Source of the DNA: Treponema sp.
Lineage (GTDB): Bacteria; Spirochaetota; Spirochaetia; Treponematales; Treponemataceae
Assembly: GCA_016297405.1 (NCBI GenBank)
Contig: JAEDGP010000001.1
Coordinates: 1-64,000 of the forward strand
Length of the DNA stretch: 64,000 nucleotides
Reading direction: 5' to 3'
Below are positions 36,987 through 46,052 of this stretch, in pieces. The position numbers and the translations under genes are program-made. Every line of letters begins with the position of its first letter. Position 1 is the first letter of the stretch. The notes under the pieces were generated by a model. The model saw only the letters and a program-made list of their open reading frames with translations. It made no database searches and was not told the origin of the DNA.

Positions 36987-37149
36987 CGGCCATTTGTCTT
37001 TGGGGACTTAATTTTTTGCGCTGTTTTGCGCTATAATCTGGTAGTTTTGAAATATCCATCATTGGCAAAATGCAATAAGATTAAATTAATTGCGCGTTTT
37101 TTGACCATGAAGGTTTATTCGCAATATTCAAAAAATATCTGGAGCTTTT
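36987..37149 (+). promoter_or_regulatory. Intergenic leader with TATAAT and TTTTGCGCT direct repeats before the second barrel gene
   Basis: This 163-base gap holds a perfect TATAAT at 37032-37037 without a clear -35, and two direct repeats TTTTGCGCT at 37014-37022 and 37024-37032, ten bases apart, immediately upstream of that box. A TTGACC at 37101 could be a second -35, but no good -10 follows it. The ATG at 37150 has a GGAG site. No terminator hairpin for the upstream gene was recognised. Confidence 0.35.
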
Positions 37150-39198
37150 ATGAAAAAAGTCATTGCTGCGGCATTTTCCATTTTTTGTTTTGCAAGTTTC
37201 GCATTTTCACAGGCAAACATTTCCATTGATGTGGAAGACGAAATCTACACAATCATCGACAACGCATACATGAGGGGGCTTTGCTCCTCTGTCAATGGAG
37301 CAAAACCTTGGACTGAAAACAAGATCAGACTTATTATCAACGAAATTCTTGAGAATGAAGATAAGCTTTCAAAAACTGAAGTGAAGGTTTTGGAACAATT
37401 CATTGAAGCTCATACCGTTGATTACGATTCAAAAAAAGATTTGCGTTCAATCTATGTTTCAAATGGAAGTGAAACAAATCCCATTTCTTTCCTTTATGAT
37501 TTTTCTTTTAGCGGGGAAGGTTCTGGTGGTTTTTATACAAACGACTACTTTAATGGTGGTGGATTTGACTTTTTCCCTTTATTCAATTTTGAAGGAGATT
37601 TGACAAAATATATTTCATACAGAATGTCAGGAAAATTTGATATTTCATATATACCGCTTACAAAAATGGGAACCTACAATATAGGTTATGCATGGTACGA
37701 TGATGGTGTTGAAGAATATCTGGATGGCAAGCTTTACAGTATTGATGATCCTGAAAAACATTCTTTGAGCAAAGATGAAACTGGTTATTATTATGTTAGC
37801 GGTGGTGTTAAAAATTATGTTGAAGATGGCAAGGTCACACAATATGAACAGCCTAGAGTTCGTACTGTTGAAAAACTTTTAAACACAGCACATTTGCCTT
37901 TCGGATACAAAAAGCGATGGAACGGCCAGTTCTATCAGCTGTCAAATCTTTCTGCCTCGGGAACGGAAGGCTGGGCCTCAAAGCCTGGCTTTAGTGGAAC
38001 AATTGAAGCAGAAATTAGAACCACCTTTTTGGACCAGAAAATTTCTGTAGGAGCCGGAAGATATTCAAGGGAATGGGCAGCAATGGACAGGGGGGCAAGC
38101 CTTGTTTATAACATGCAGGCCCAGCCGTTTTTGGCTTTTGACACTACTTTTGAAATCTTTCCATGGCTGAAATTCTCAAGTCTTTGCGGTATTCTTGAGT
38201 ATCCGAATCAGGATTACATGAATGAAAACAGCTATGCAGAAGAAAAATCTGGAATTGACGATTCTTATTTCTATCAAAATGGTTTTTCAATGAACCTGAT
38301 TGAACTGGATTTTAAGTATCTTCACTTTGATATCGGTAGTACGGTAGTTTTTCCAAAACGCTTTGAAATCGGTTATGTTTTCCCATTGCTCAATTACGTA
38401 GAATATCAGAATCATATTGGAGATTGCGATAACCTTGCTCTTTATGGAAACATTAAAGTTCAAAAACCAGGTCTTGGTTCTATTTGGGCCAGCCTTTATC
38501 TTGATGAAATCAATGGTTTGAACAATGATCCTTTCACTTCTTCAAGAGCAATGTTTGCAGGACAGCTTGGTGTAAAGGCTGTTTTTCCATGGATCGGATT
38601 TGGTTCTGTTTCCATGAGATACACAAAAGTTGAGCCTTATTGTTATACACACCATTCAATCAACTATGCTCCTTCATACAGCCATTATGTAAGTGAAAAT
38701 TATACAAACAATGGCGACAGCTTGGGTTATTATTTGCCGCCAAATAGCGATGAACTTCTTTTCAGGTTAGAAGGAAAGCCATCAGAAAACATCAGCGCGA
38801 GCTTGAATTATCAGTTTGTGCGTCATGGAGCAGATTACGGAAGCCAGCAGGTTCCAGGAAGTTCCCTTTATTCAGAGCTTCCAATTTACAATCGTGACGA
38901 ATTGAAAAAATATTTTCTTCGAGATGGCGCATATAACTGGATGCATATTGTAAGTATTGGCGGTCAGATAGAAAACAGGAAGGCAAAAGTTCCTGTTGCC
39001 CTTTATGCTAATGTGGGGTTCATATACAGTTATTGGACAATGATCGACGATTCAGTATATTCAAAACGAAACGAATATGGAAGCAACGGAAACAGCCGTG
39101 CAGACAAGTACACTTCTTTCCATTTTGTTGACAATGACGAGTACCCTGTTCAGTGCGGTGCAGTGATTACAGCTGGAATCAAGCTTTGGAAGTGGTAA
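37150..39198 (+). CDS. Second Wzi/capsule-assembly-like outer-membrane beta-barrel protein
   Basis: The 682-residue protein has a signal peptide (MKKVIAAAFSIFCFASFAFSQA) and an N-terminal helical domain (EIYTIIDNAYMRGLCSSVNGAKPWTENKI). The rest, from about residue 105, is aromatic-rich beta-strand sequence ending AGIKLWKW. The layout parallels the upstream Wzi-like gene, though sequence identity looks low. The FGYKKRWNGQFY and FPLLNYVEYQNHIGD stretches resemble Wzi-like regions. It may bind the same polymer, a different one, or act as a porin. Classification is less certain than for the upstream gene. Confidence 0.65.
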   Translation: MKKVIAAAFSIFCFASFAFSQANISIDVEDEIYTIIDNAYMRGLCSSVNGAKPWTENKIRLIINEILENEDKLSKTEVKVLEQFIEAHTVDYDSKKDLRSIYVSNGSETNPISFLYDFSFSGEGSGGFYTNDYFNGGGFDFFPLFNFEGDLTKYISYRMSGKFDISYIPLTKMGTYNIGYAWYDDGVEEYLDGKLYSIDDPEKHSLSKDETGYYYVSGGVKNYVEDGKVTQYEQPRVRTVEKLLNTAHLPFGYKKRWNGQFYQLSNLSASGTEGWASKPGFSGTIEAEIRTTFLDQKISVGAGRYSREWAAMDRGASLVYNMQAQPFLAFDTTFEIFPWLKFSSLCGILEYPNQDYMNENSYAEEKSGIDDSYFYQNGFSMNLIELDFKYLHFDIGSTVVFPKRFEIGYVFPLLNYVEYQNHIGDCDNLALYGNIKVQKPGLGSIWASLYLDEINGLNNDPFTSSRAMFAGQLGVKAVFPWIGFGSVSMRYTKVEPYCYTHHSINYAPSYSHYVSENYTNNGDSLGYYLPPNSDELLFRLEGKPSENISASLNYQFVRHGADYGSQQVPGSSLYSELPIYNRDELKKYFLRDGAYNWMHIVSIGGQIENRKAKVPVALYANVGFIYSYWTMIDDSVYSKRNEYGSNGNSRADKYTSFHFVDNDEYPVQCGAVITAGIKLWKW

Positions 39199-39225
39199 CT
39201 TCAGAAAAAACAAAAATCCTAAGTT

Positions 39226-40281
39226 TTAAAATTGTCGAATGATTTTCAATAAATCCTCTGCGGCTTTCTGATAAGAGTAAGTTTTCAGAAGCAAGTCTGC
39301 AGAGGATATTTTTTCTTTCAAAAGTTCGTTTAAATCTATGTCTGTTGAAAATGGATCTATGTAATGAGCACAATCTTTATAAAGTTCAGGAAGGCATGAT
39401 GCTTTGCTTATTATGATTTGAGCGCCGCAGGATAGGGCTTCAAGAGGCGGAATTCCAAATCCTTCATAGTAGGATGGAAAAAGAAAAGCCTTGCACTTAG
39501 ACATTAAAGCTTTGACTTCTTCATCAGAAACATAGCCTAGTAAAACAACATTCTGCAGTGTCTGCAAAACTTTTATGTCGTCGCTGACCATGCCAGAAAT
39601 TGCTTTTCCGCTGACAGCAAAAACCTGGTCGGGATGTTTGCGGGCATAGTCGCATATCCATTTAAGGTTCTTGCGCTTCTGCAAACTTCCAAGAGTAAAG
39701 AAAAATTCTTTTTCTTTTAGAGAAGGAAAGCGACTGAAAATTCCTTTATCTTCTTTAATGAGGGAAAAGTGTTCCCATCCGTTATAAATGACTGAAACTT
39801 TTTGTTCGTCCACTTTGTACAGACTGCAAAGCTGGTTTTTGCTGAAGTTTGATACAGAAATGATTTGTTTTGCTTTTTTTGCTGCTCGCCTGTACATCAT
39901 GCACATATAAAGCCTGATCAGACGGTCTTTCTTACCCTTAAAGTCATTGGGATAAAGTTTTGCATAAATATCATGGATAAAAACAATTCCTGGGTTAAAA
40001 TAAGGTGTTACATTTGCAAAATCAAGTGGAATACAGCGATTTTTTTTGCAGAATGCGGAAAATTCCAAATGTTCCCATTTTGGAAAAAAACGGCAGTCCT
40101 TATCTGAGCGGATGATTTTTATGTTTTTCCATTGGGGAATTGTTTGTGCGTTTGAAGGAACATATATAGTAACTTCATCTTTCCGGATAAGATTGTCCAG
40201 TCTGGAACAGGTTTCAAAGGCAAACCTTTCGATTCCTGTGAGATTTCTGCATAAAAAATCTCCGTTGATAACTACTGACAT
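39226..40281 (-). CDS. Glycosyltransferase family 4
   Basis: The 351-residue GT4 enzyme has the acceptor-side start MSVVINGDFLCRNLTGIERFAFE, then FIHDIYAKLYP, ISVSNFSKNQLCSLY and FFTLGSLQKRKNLKWI. The EX7E region is LFPSYYEGFGIPPLEALSCGAQIIIS, followed by LPELYKDCAHYIDPF. A GGGGAAT ribosome-binding site precedes the ATG. It is the last gene of a minus-strand run with a GT8 gene and UDP-glucose dehydrogenase, which suggests a uronic-acid-containing glycan. Confidence 0.9.
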   Translation of the reverse strand: MSVVINGDFLCRNLTGIERFAFETCSRLDNLIRKDEVTIYVPSNAQTIPQWKNIKIIRSDKDCRFFPKWEHLEFSAFCKKNRCIPLDFANVTPYFNPGIVFIHDIYAKLYPNDFKGKKDRLIRLYMCMMYRRAAKKAKQIISVSNFSKNQLCSLYKVDEQKVSVIYNGWEHFSLIKEDKGIFSRFPSLKEKEFFFTLGSLQKRKNLKWICDYARKHPDQVFAVSGKAISGMVSDDIKVLQTLQNVVLLGYVSDEEVKALMSKCKAFLFPSYYEGFGIPPLEALSCGAQIIISKASCLPELYKDCAHYIDPFSTDIDLNELLKEKISSADLLLKTYSYQKAAEDLLKIIRQF

Positions 40282-40296
40282 ATATTCCCCAAAAAA

Positions 40297-41481
40297 TTAG
40301 TCTCTTGTGAAAAGGTCACGGGTATAGACTTTGTCTGCCACGTCTTTAAGGCAATCTTCCATTCGATTTGCAATGATTACATCACACATGTTCTTGAACT
40401 GCGCAAAGTCAGAAATGACCTTCGAGTTGAAGAAATCTGTTTCTTTGTATGTTGGTTCATAAATTACAACTGGAATGCCCTTTGCCTTTATTCGTTTCAT
40501 TACGCCTTGAATTGAACTTTGACGGAAGTTATCGCTGTTGGCCTTCATTGTAAGGCGGTAAACGCCCACAACTTTTGGTTTTTTTGCAATGATCTGATCG
40601 GCAATAAAATCTTTTCTGGTTGTGTTTGATTCAACAATTGCGCGAATAAGGTTTTGAGGCACATCATTGTAGTTAGCCAAAAGCTGCTTTGTGTCTTTTG
40701 GAAGACAGTATCCACCGTAACCGAATGAAGGATTGTTGTAGAAGTCACCGATGCGTGGATCTAAACAAATGCCCTGGATAATCTGCTTTGTATCCAGGCC
40801 GCGAACTTCTGCGTATGTATCAAGTTCATTGAAATAGGAAACACGGAGCGCAAGATAAGTGTTTGCAAAAAGCTTTATTGCTTCTGCCTCGGTACAATGT
40901 GGATGCAGAACCTGGATGTCTTTTTTGATTGCGCCTTCTTTAAGAAGGGAAGCGAACTGCTGTGCCTTTTCCTTAAGACTTTCATCATCCTTTGGATAGC
41001 TTACCACAATGCGGCTAGGATAAAGGTTATCGTAAAGTGCGTGACCTTCGCGAAGGAACTCAGGGCTGAAAATCATGTTTTTATAGCCGGTTTGTTCTCT
41101 AAGACCTTCGGTGTAACCTACAGGCACAGTAGATTTGATGACTACAGTGGCATTCGTTCCAGATTCTTTTACAAGCTTCATTACAGCGTCAATAGATGAT
41201 GTGTCGAAATAATTTTTGTCTGGATCGTAGTTTGTTGGAGTGGAAATAACGATGAAGTCTGCATCCTTGTATACAGAAAGACCATCTGTAGTTGCCTTCA
41301 GGTTCAATTTTTTTGTTGCAAGATATTCTTCTATTTCTTTGTCTACAATCGGGGACTTTTTGTTGTTGATAAGATCGACTTTAGCCTGAATGATGTCTAC
41401 GGCGTGAACTTCATTGTGCTGAGCCAAAAGAATTGCATTTGAAAGACCAACGTAACCTGTACCTGCTACAACAATTTTCAT
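40297..41481 (-). CDS. ugd: UDP-glucose 6-dehydrogenase
   Basis: Ugd oxidises UDP-glucose twice to UDP-glucuronate, using NAD+. The 394-residue protein has the NAD-binding start [47 protein letters not shown] and the catalytic Cys259 in [14 protein letters not shown]. The C-terminal UDP-binding domain has [19 protein letters not shown]. It lies near the UDP-glucuronate epimerase at 42553, and together they would supply UDP-glucuronate and UDP-galacturonate. A GAGGT site precedes the ATG. Confidence 0.96.
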   Translation of the reverse strand: MKIVVAGTGYVGLSNAILLAQHNEVHAVDIIQAKVDLINNKKSPIVDKEIEEYLATKKLNLKATTDGLSVYKDADFIVISTPTNYDPDKNYFDTSSIDAVMKLVKESGTNATVVIKSTVPVGYTEGLREQTGYKNMIFSPEFLREGHALYDNLYPSRIVVSYPKDDESLKEKAQQFASLLKEGAIKKDIQVLHPHCTEAEAIKLFANTYLALRVSYFNELDTYAEVRGLDTKQIIQGICLDPRIGDFYNNPSFGYGGYCLPKDTKQLLANYNDVPQNLIRAIVESNTTRKDFIADQIIAKKPKVVGVYRLTMKANSDNFRQSSIQGVMKRIKAKGIPVVIYEPTYKETDFFNSKVISDFAQFKNMCDVIIANRMEDCLKDVADKVYTRDLFTRD

Positions 41482-41507
41482 ATTATTACCTCAATCTATA
41501 TGATTAT

Positions 41508-42506
41508 CTATTTTCCCAAGATTTTTTTAGCCATTTGGCGCAAAGCAGCAACAGGAGTTTCCAACAACGTGAAAAGAACCGGACACTTTGCCTTGATGTC
41601 TGCAAGTGTGAACACCAATGGAGACTGCATTATATTAACGATTCTTTGATCATTAATCAAATGAACTATATTGAACTGGAATTTTGCATTTTTTATCATT
41701 TCCTGAATGTCTTCTGCAATAAATCCATCATTTTTAATCCGGTTCTGCAGATTTTTGTCGGCAAGCTTGTAGTATGGAATATAGTTTTTGCCGCTGAATT
41801 CGCTGGAGTAGTAGTGCAGTATTTTTGCATCTTTCAGGAATGCAAGACCACCATGACTTATCTGGCAGTTCCATTTGCCATCCAAAAGTCCCATTTTAAG
41901 CCCTGTTTTGAAATTAGCTTCGTTAAGGGCCGACTGGTCATGAAAATCATGACACTCGTACGCAGAATAGCGCCACATGTTATTCCATTCTCTAAAAAGA
42001 TTTTTGGCCTGTTCTCCATCTTTTGCAAGAATAAGCCCGCCGTTGATATTGTAGCCAGAGGCTTTTGTACCGCTGAACAACAGTTTTTTGTCTCTCTTTA
42101 GAAAGTATTTAGCATGGATGTGCTGGTCAAGCATCACATGGCCATCAAGAACTCCTGCAGTCTCGAAAGGTTCGTTTTCAATGTCACTCAAATCATCACA
42201 AATGATGGTGTCGCAGTCGATATATAAAAAAGAACCGTCCACGTAATTTGGAATGGCTGTTTTTATCAGTCTGCTGCGTTCAACATTTGAAACTGAATCT
42301 TCAAAATCAATTGTGATTATCTGACTTGCATATTTTTTTAAGCCAGTCCTTTTGTTTTCTTCTGTAAAAGACTGCTGGGTTTTATTATCCACAAGCACAA
42401 TAATGTGCGCATCTTTCATGTGAAGGCGCAAAGAAAAAACGCTCATCAAACATTGTTCGTAATAAAGATCTTTTGGCGTTGAAGTCAAAACATAAACGTA
42501 TTTCAT
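41508..42506 (-). CDS. GT8-like glycosyltransferase
   Basis: The 332-residue protein starts KYVYVLTSTPKDLYYEQCLMSVFSLRLH and has the Asp-rich metal/nucleotide motif YIDCDTIICDDL, followed by YNINGGLILAKDG, HDQSALNEANFK and LLDGKWNCQISHGG. These fit the GT-A fold of GT8 enzymes (LgtC/glycogenin type). Membrane association through the hydrophobic, basic C-terminus is likely. It has a paralogue at 49875 with a similar start, DxD region and WNCQI motif. The promoter overlaps that of the divergent epimerase, and the mRNA is predicted to be leaderless. Confidence 0.8.
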   Translation of the reverse strand: MKYVYVLTSTPKDLYYEQCLMSVFSLRLHMKDAHIIVLVDNKTQQSFTEENKRTGLKKYASQIITIDFEDSVSNVERSRLIKTAIPNYVDGSFLYIDCDTIICDDLSDIENEPFETAGVLDGHVMLDQHIHAKYFLKRDKKLLFSGTKASGYNINGGLILAKDGEQAKNLFREWNNMWRYSAYECHDFHDQSALNEANFKTGLKMGLLDGKWNCQISHGGLAFLKDAKILHYYSSEFSGKNYIPYYKLADKNLQNRIKNDGFIAEDIQEMIKNAKFQFNIVHLINDQRIVNIMQSPLVFTLADIKAKCPVLFTLLETPVAALRQMAKKILGK

Positions 42507-42552
42507 CTGTTTGATTATATACTTTAAGAGACAAAAATGCTATATTTAACTT
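42507..42552. promoter_or_regulatory. Divergent pair of leaderless-type promoters
   Basis: This 46-base gap serves two genes. On the minus strand a TATAAT (42514-42519) ends seven bases before the GT8 ATG. On the plus strand an extended -10, TGCTATATT (42538-42546), ends six bases before the epimerase ATG. Neither side has room for a ribosome-binding site. The -35 regions of each would lie in or beyond the other's -10 box, so the promoters may interfere. Confidence 0.6.
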
Positions 42553-43578
42553 ATGGCAAACATTTCTTTAGAAAATAAGACTATTTTGGTAACCGGTGCT
42601 GCAGGTTTTATTGGCAGCTTTCTTTCTAAAAAACTTATCGAAACTGTAAAAAATGTAAAAATTATAGGTATTGACTGTATCACAGACTATTACGACACAA
42701 GTCTTAAAGATGAACGACTTAAAATGCTTGGTGCTTTTGGTGAGCAGTTTACTTTTATTAAAGGTGATATTGCTGATCGCGACACAATTGAAAAAATGTT
42801 TACAGAATATAAACCAGCAGTTGTAGTAAATCTTGCAGCTCAGGCAGGTGTACGATATTCTATTGATAATCCTGATGCATACATTCATTCAAATCTCATT
42901 GGTTTTTATAATATTCTTGAAGCATGCCGCCATCATCCTGTAGAGCATCTTGTTTACGCATCAAGCTCAAGTGTTTACGGAACAAACAAGAAGGTTCCAT
43001 ATTCTACAGAAGACAAGGTAGATAACCCTGTTTCTTTGTATGCGGCTACAAAAAAGTCCAACGAACTTATGGCTCATGCATATTCTAAACTTTATGGAAT
43101 TCCAAGCACAGGATTAAGATTCTTTACAGTTTACGGACCTATGGGGCGCCCGGACATGGCTTACTTTAAGTTTACAAACAAGCTTGTAAAAGGTGAAACA
43201 ATCCAGATTTACAACATGGGCGATATGTACCGTGACTTTACTTACATCGATGATATTGTTCACGGAGTTATGTGCGTCATGCAGAAAACTCCTGATCTTA
43301 CAGAAGATGGCGCATCTTATAAGGTTTACAACATTGGAAACAACAAACCAGAAAGCCTTATGTACTTTGTAGAAACTCTTGAAGAAAAGCTTATTGAACA
43401 GGGAATCATCAAAGAGAAGGGCAAGCGCGAGCTTTTACCCATGCAGATGGGTGACGTTTACCAGACTTTTGCCGACGTAACCGACTTACAGAAGGATTTT
43501 GGCTTTAAGCCTGCAACACCATTGGCAGAAGGCCTTGAAAAGTTTGCAAAATGGTATAAAGGTTACTACAAGAAATAG
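42553..43578 (+). CDS. UDP-glucuronate 4-epimerase (NAD-dependent)
   Basis: The enzyme interconverts UDP-glucuronate and UDP-galacturonate. The 341-residue short-chain dehydrogenase has the NAD loop TGAAGFIG (residues 14-21), NLAAQAGVRYSIDNPDAYIHSN, the SSSSVYG catalytic Ser region and Tyr163/Lys167 in YAATK. FTVYGPMGRPDMAYFKF is characteristic of UDP-glucuronate epimerases rather than GalE. The Ugd gene nearby would supply its substrate. It is the only plus-strand gene between 39.2 and 56.2 kb. Confidence 0.9.
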   Translation: MANISLENKTILVTGAAGFIGSFLSKKLIETVKNVKIIGIDCITDYYDTSLKDERLKMLGAFGEQFTFIKGDIADRDTIEKMFTEYKPAVVVNLAAQAGVRYSIDNPDAYIHSNLIGFYNILEACRHHPVEHLVYASSSSVYGTNKKVPYSTEDKVDNPVSLYAATKKSNELMAHAYSKLYGIPSTGLRFFTVYGPMGRPDMAYFKFTNKLVKGETIQIYNMGDMYRDFTYIDDIVHGVMCVMQKTPDLTEDGASYKVYNIGNNKPESLMYFVETLEEKLIEQGIIKEKGKRELLPMQMGDVYQTFADVTDLQKDFGFKPATPLAEGLEKFAKWYKGYYKK

Positions 43579-43592
43579 TAATATTCTTCTAA

Positions 43593-43612
43593 AAAATTGT
43601 TATAGCAATTTT
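43593..43612. terminator. Weak bidirectional terminator between convergent genes
   Basis: The arms AAAATTG and CAATTTT pair over seven bases around a six-base loop, flanked by A-rich and T-rich tracts on the two sides. It lies between the epimerase stop and the stop of the convergent glycosyltransferase. The stem is A+T-rich, so efficiency is doubtful. Confidence 0.45.
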
Positions 43613-44816
43613 ACTTTATAACATATTCAGCAAGTTTTTGTAAATCTTCAGACTGTTTTTTAGAGACAGTCTGAAACTGATAAAGGGCTCGTGAAGAATA
43701 CTCCTTATAGATTTTTTTATCTAGTAACTGAACAAATCTGTTTTTAATTTCTGAAATTGAATATGGATCAAAATAAATTGCTGCATTACCACATACTTCT
43801 GGAATTGAGGTTGTACCACTGGCAGCAACAGGTATTCCATATTTTAAAGCTTCAACAGGAGGGTAGCCAAACCCTTCATTTAAAGAAGGATAAATAAATG
43901 CATATTGATTTGCTGTTAATGATTCAAGAACATCCCGTTCCACATAATCCAAAAAGACAAAATTCTGCGGATTTTTAAGATTTTTTGTAAATACTTTTTT
44001 GTTTGTAACTCCAGTAACCACAACCTTGTAATCCGTTCCAATTTTGTCTGATACAAGACGATCATAAGCTTGCACAGCTCTAAGTGCATTTTTTGCCCAT
44101 CGTGCTGCACTTGTTATAAGAAAATATTTCTTTTTTTCAAGACCATAATTTTGTGTCAATAAAGCAAAGTCACCTTCTTTAACAACTTCTGGTTTATGTT
44201 TTTTAAGCTGATTGAAGGTTGGACTTGCAAATACTGGAATGAATTCGTCTTTCAATTCTGGGTAAAAGCTTTTAATAGATGCTAAAGAATGATTTGAAAT
44301 TGTAATTACCTTTATTCTTTTATCTGTAACTAGTCGGCCATTAATTATATGTAGTTTCCTTAAATAATAATTTTTAGCGACACCCATAAAAAGATGATAT
44401 TTGATTTTTTCTTTTAAACCTTTTGCGTAATTGAACATTATGGAATCAAAAGGCATTTCTAAAGTTCGTAAACCGTGTACAGTCGTGTAAGTTTCAATTT
44501 CCCCAAGTGGTAAGTTCTGATTTAAGTTGAGCATAGCTGAATACAGACGGGTAATATTACCTTCTTGTACCATAGATTTTACGGTTTGTCTTGAAATATC
44601 AAAAAGCTTGATATTATGATTTTTAATTTCTGCAAGAATTTCTGGATTTATATAAGCTTTAGAATTGTAGTAGCAGTAAAGCTGATCTATAGAAAAATTT
44701 CCTTCTTCAATAAGTTCAATTAGCTTAAAAAATAATACTTCTCCATATGCTCCGCCACCGTGGAACTTGCTTTCTGGAGAAGGCTGTGTTGCAGTTAAAT
44801 CGTATAAAAGTTTCAT
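43611..44816 (-). CDS. Glycosyltransferase family 4
   Basis: The 401-residue protein has a GT4 C-terminal half: FLITSAARWAKNALRAVQAYDRL, FVFLDYVERDVLESL, FIYPSLNEGFGYPPVEALKYGIPVAAS (EX7E) and SIPEVCGNAAIYFDPYS. The N-terminal half starts KLLYDLTATQPSPESKFHGGGAYG, with a glycine-rich loop. An AAAGGAAA site precedes the ATG. It follows TagF-like gene C by 12 bases and so belongs to the third YidC-phosphatase/TagF operon. Acceptor and donor are unknown. Confidence 0.88.
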   Translation of the reverse strand: MKLLYDLTATQPSPESKFHGGGAYGEVLFFKLIELIEEGNFSIDQLYCYYNSKAYINPEILAEIKNHNIKLFDISRQTVKSMVQEGNITRLYSAMLNLNQNLPLGEIETYTTVHGLRTLEMPFDSIMFNYAKGLKEKIKYHLFMGVAKNYYLRKLHIINGRLVTDKRIKVITISNHSLASIKSFYPELKDEFIPVFASPTFNQLKKHKPEVVKEGDFALLTQNYGLEKKKYFLITSAARWAKNALRAVQAYDRLVSDKIGTDYKVVVTGVTNKKVFTKNLKNPQNFVFLDYVERDVLESLTANQYAFIYPSLNEGFGYPPVEALKYGIPVAASGTTSIPEVCGNAAIYFDPYSISEIKNRFVQLLDKKIYKEYSSRALYQFQTVSKKQSEDLQKLAEYVIK

Positions 44817-44828
44817 AGTGGTTTCCTT

Positions 44829-46052
44829 TTAAATTTTAAGACCGCTTTCTCCCGTTACATAATCTACTATGCTTTTTGCACTGTTTCCAATATTTTGCCA
44901 GCATTCGTTTTTTACAACTTCTATATTGGAAGATTTTGTATTTATTGCATTCTGTATTATTGATTTTAAATTGGAAAATTCCTTTTCTTCAAGTTTTATT
45001 CCAATTTTTTCTGCAGCTCTAAGAGTCCACATTTTCTCATCTATCCAGTCTGCATCGTAAACACTGGTATCAAAATTTGTATCAGCATAAATAACAGGTT
45101 TTCCAAAAAGAAATGAATAATCAAAAATAATTCCGCTGAAATCCGTTATCAGAATGTCGCTTCGATTAAGTACAGCAAGATTATCGTTGTCTTTGTTCCA
45201 CTCAATATTTTTACCATAAAAATATTGTTTAAGATTGTCCAATAATTCTTTTTCAGCTGTATAGCTTTGAGGATGAGGGCGAACTACAATATTAAAGCCG
45301 CTGTCCAAAAGGGCAGTTATCAGTTTTTCTCCAAAACGATTTAAAATCGAACTTGGCCCCCAGCTTGGAGCCAATAAAACTACAGGAGTTTCGTTTTTTA
45401 TTTTTTCAAAACTTTTAACTCTGAGCAATGCTTCATCCATATTTGGAGAACCCACAATCTTAAGATCTTTTACAGGAAAATTAGGTCTTAGGCTTTCAAT
45501 TTTTCTGATTAAATCAACCTGATTTTGACCTGTACAAAGTACAGCATCATAGTGATCCAAAGCAAACATCCTGTAACTACTTAAATCATCTACTGTATGA
45601 GGAATATGAACATATTTGGTAACATTTTTACTTCTTTTCCACTGAAGAACATCTAAACCAGGAGTTGTGCTCATTACAACGCCGGCATTTAACATGTTCA
45701 TTTTCACAAAACCTTTGTTTCCTTCTCCAATAAATGCTGGTGAAATATAGTTGTAATTTGCCTGAAAAACAGGGTCGTCTTCAGATTGTGTGTAATATGT
45801 TAAATTTATTTGTCGCTTTTCAAATTCATCACAGATTGGCTTAAAAATATTCCAATAACGTTTATGATCGCTAAAAATCACATAAGGGATCTTTGAAGCG
45901 TTTGTTTTATCTGCTTTTCCGCCACTAAAAATGAATCTTAGTTTAACAATCAGTGCCCTGAAAGCAAAAACAAAAGTTGTTGCAATAGTGATTGCAAGAG
46001 TAAAAAGCATACTTCCTGTACCAGGATCTATATATAAAAAATTAGCGACCAT
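44829..46052 (-). CDS. CDP-glycerol glycerophosphotransferase (TagB/TagF)-like protein with YIDPGTGSMLF anchor, copy C
   Basis: The 407-residue protein repeats the layout of copy A: YIDPGTGSMLF at residues 7-17, one membrane helix, a basic segment and the glycerophosphotransferase domain. The domain has FIGEGNKGFVKMNML, TPGLDVLQWKRS, LAPSWGPSSILNRFG, RPHPQS and LITDFSGIIFDYSFLFGKPVIY. It overlaps the end of YidC-phosphatase gene C by 11 bases and has a GAAGAGGA ribosome-binding site inside it. The shared KRYWN and WIDEKMW stretches make copies C and D closer to each other than to A. Confidence 0.85.
   Translation of the reverse strand: MVANFLYIDPGTGSMLFTLAITIATTFVFAFRALIVKLRFIFSGGKADKTNASKIPYVIFSDHKRYWNIFKPICDEFEKRQINLTYYTQSEDDPVFQANYNYISPAFIGEGNKGFVKMNMLNAGVVMSTTPGLDVLQWKRSKNVTKYVHIPHTVDDLSSYRMFALDHYDAVLCTGQNQVDLIRKIESLRPNFPVKDLKIVGSPNMDEALLRVKSFEKIKNETPVVLLAPSWGPSSILNRFGEKLITALLDSGFNIVVRPHPQSYTAEKELLDNLKQYFYGKNIEWNKDNDNLAVLNRSDILITDFSGIIFDYSFLFGKPVIYADTNFDTSVYDADWIDEKMWTLRAAEKIGIKLEEKEFSNLKSIIQNAINTKSSNIEVVKNECWQNIGNSAKSIVDYVTGESGLKI

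Noticed and set aside
41433..42101. Plus-strand open frame of 222 codons opposite the GT8 gene
   Set aside because: It is antisense to a gene with clear GT8 motifs, its translation is Phe/Cys/His-rich with no family features, and it has no promoter or ribosome-binding site.
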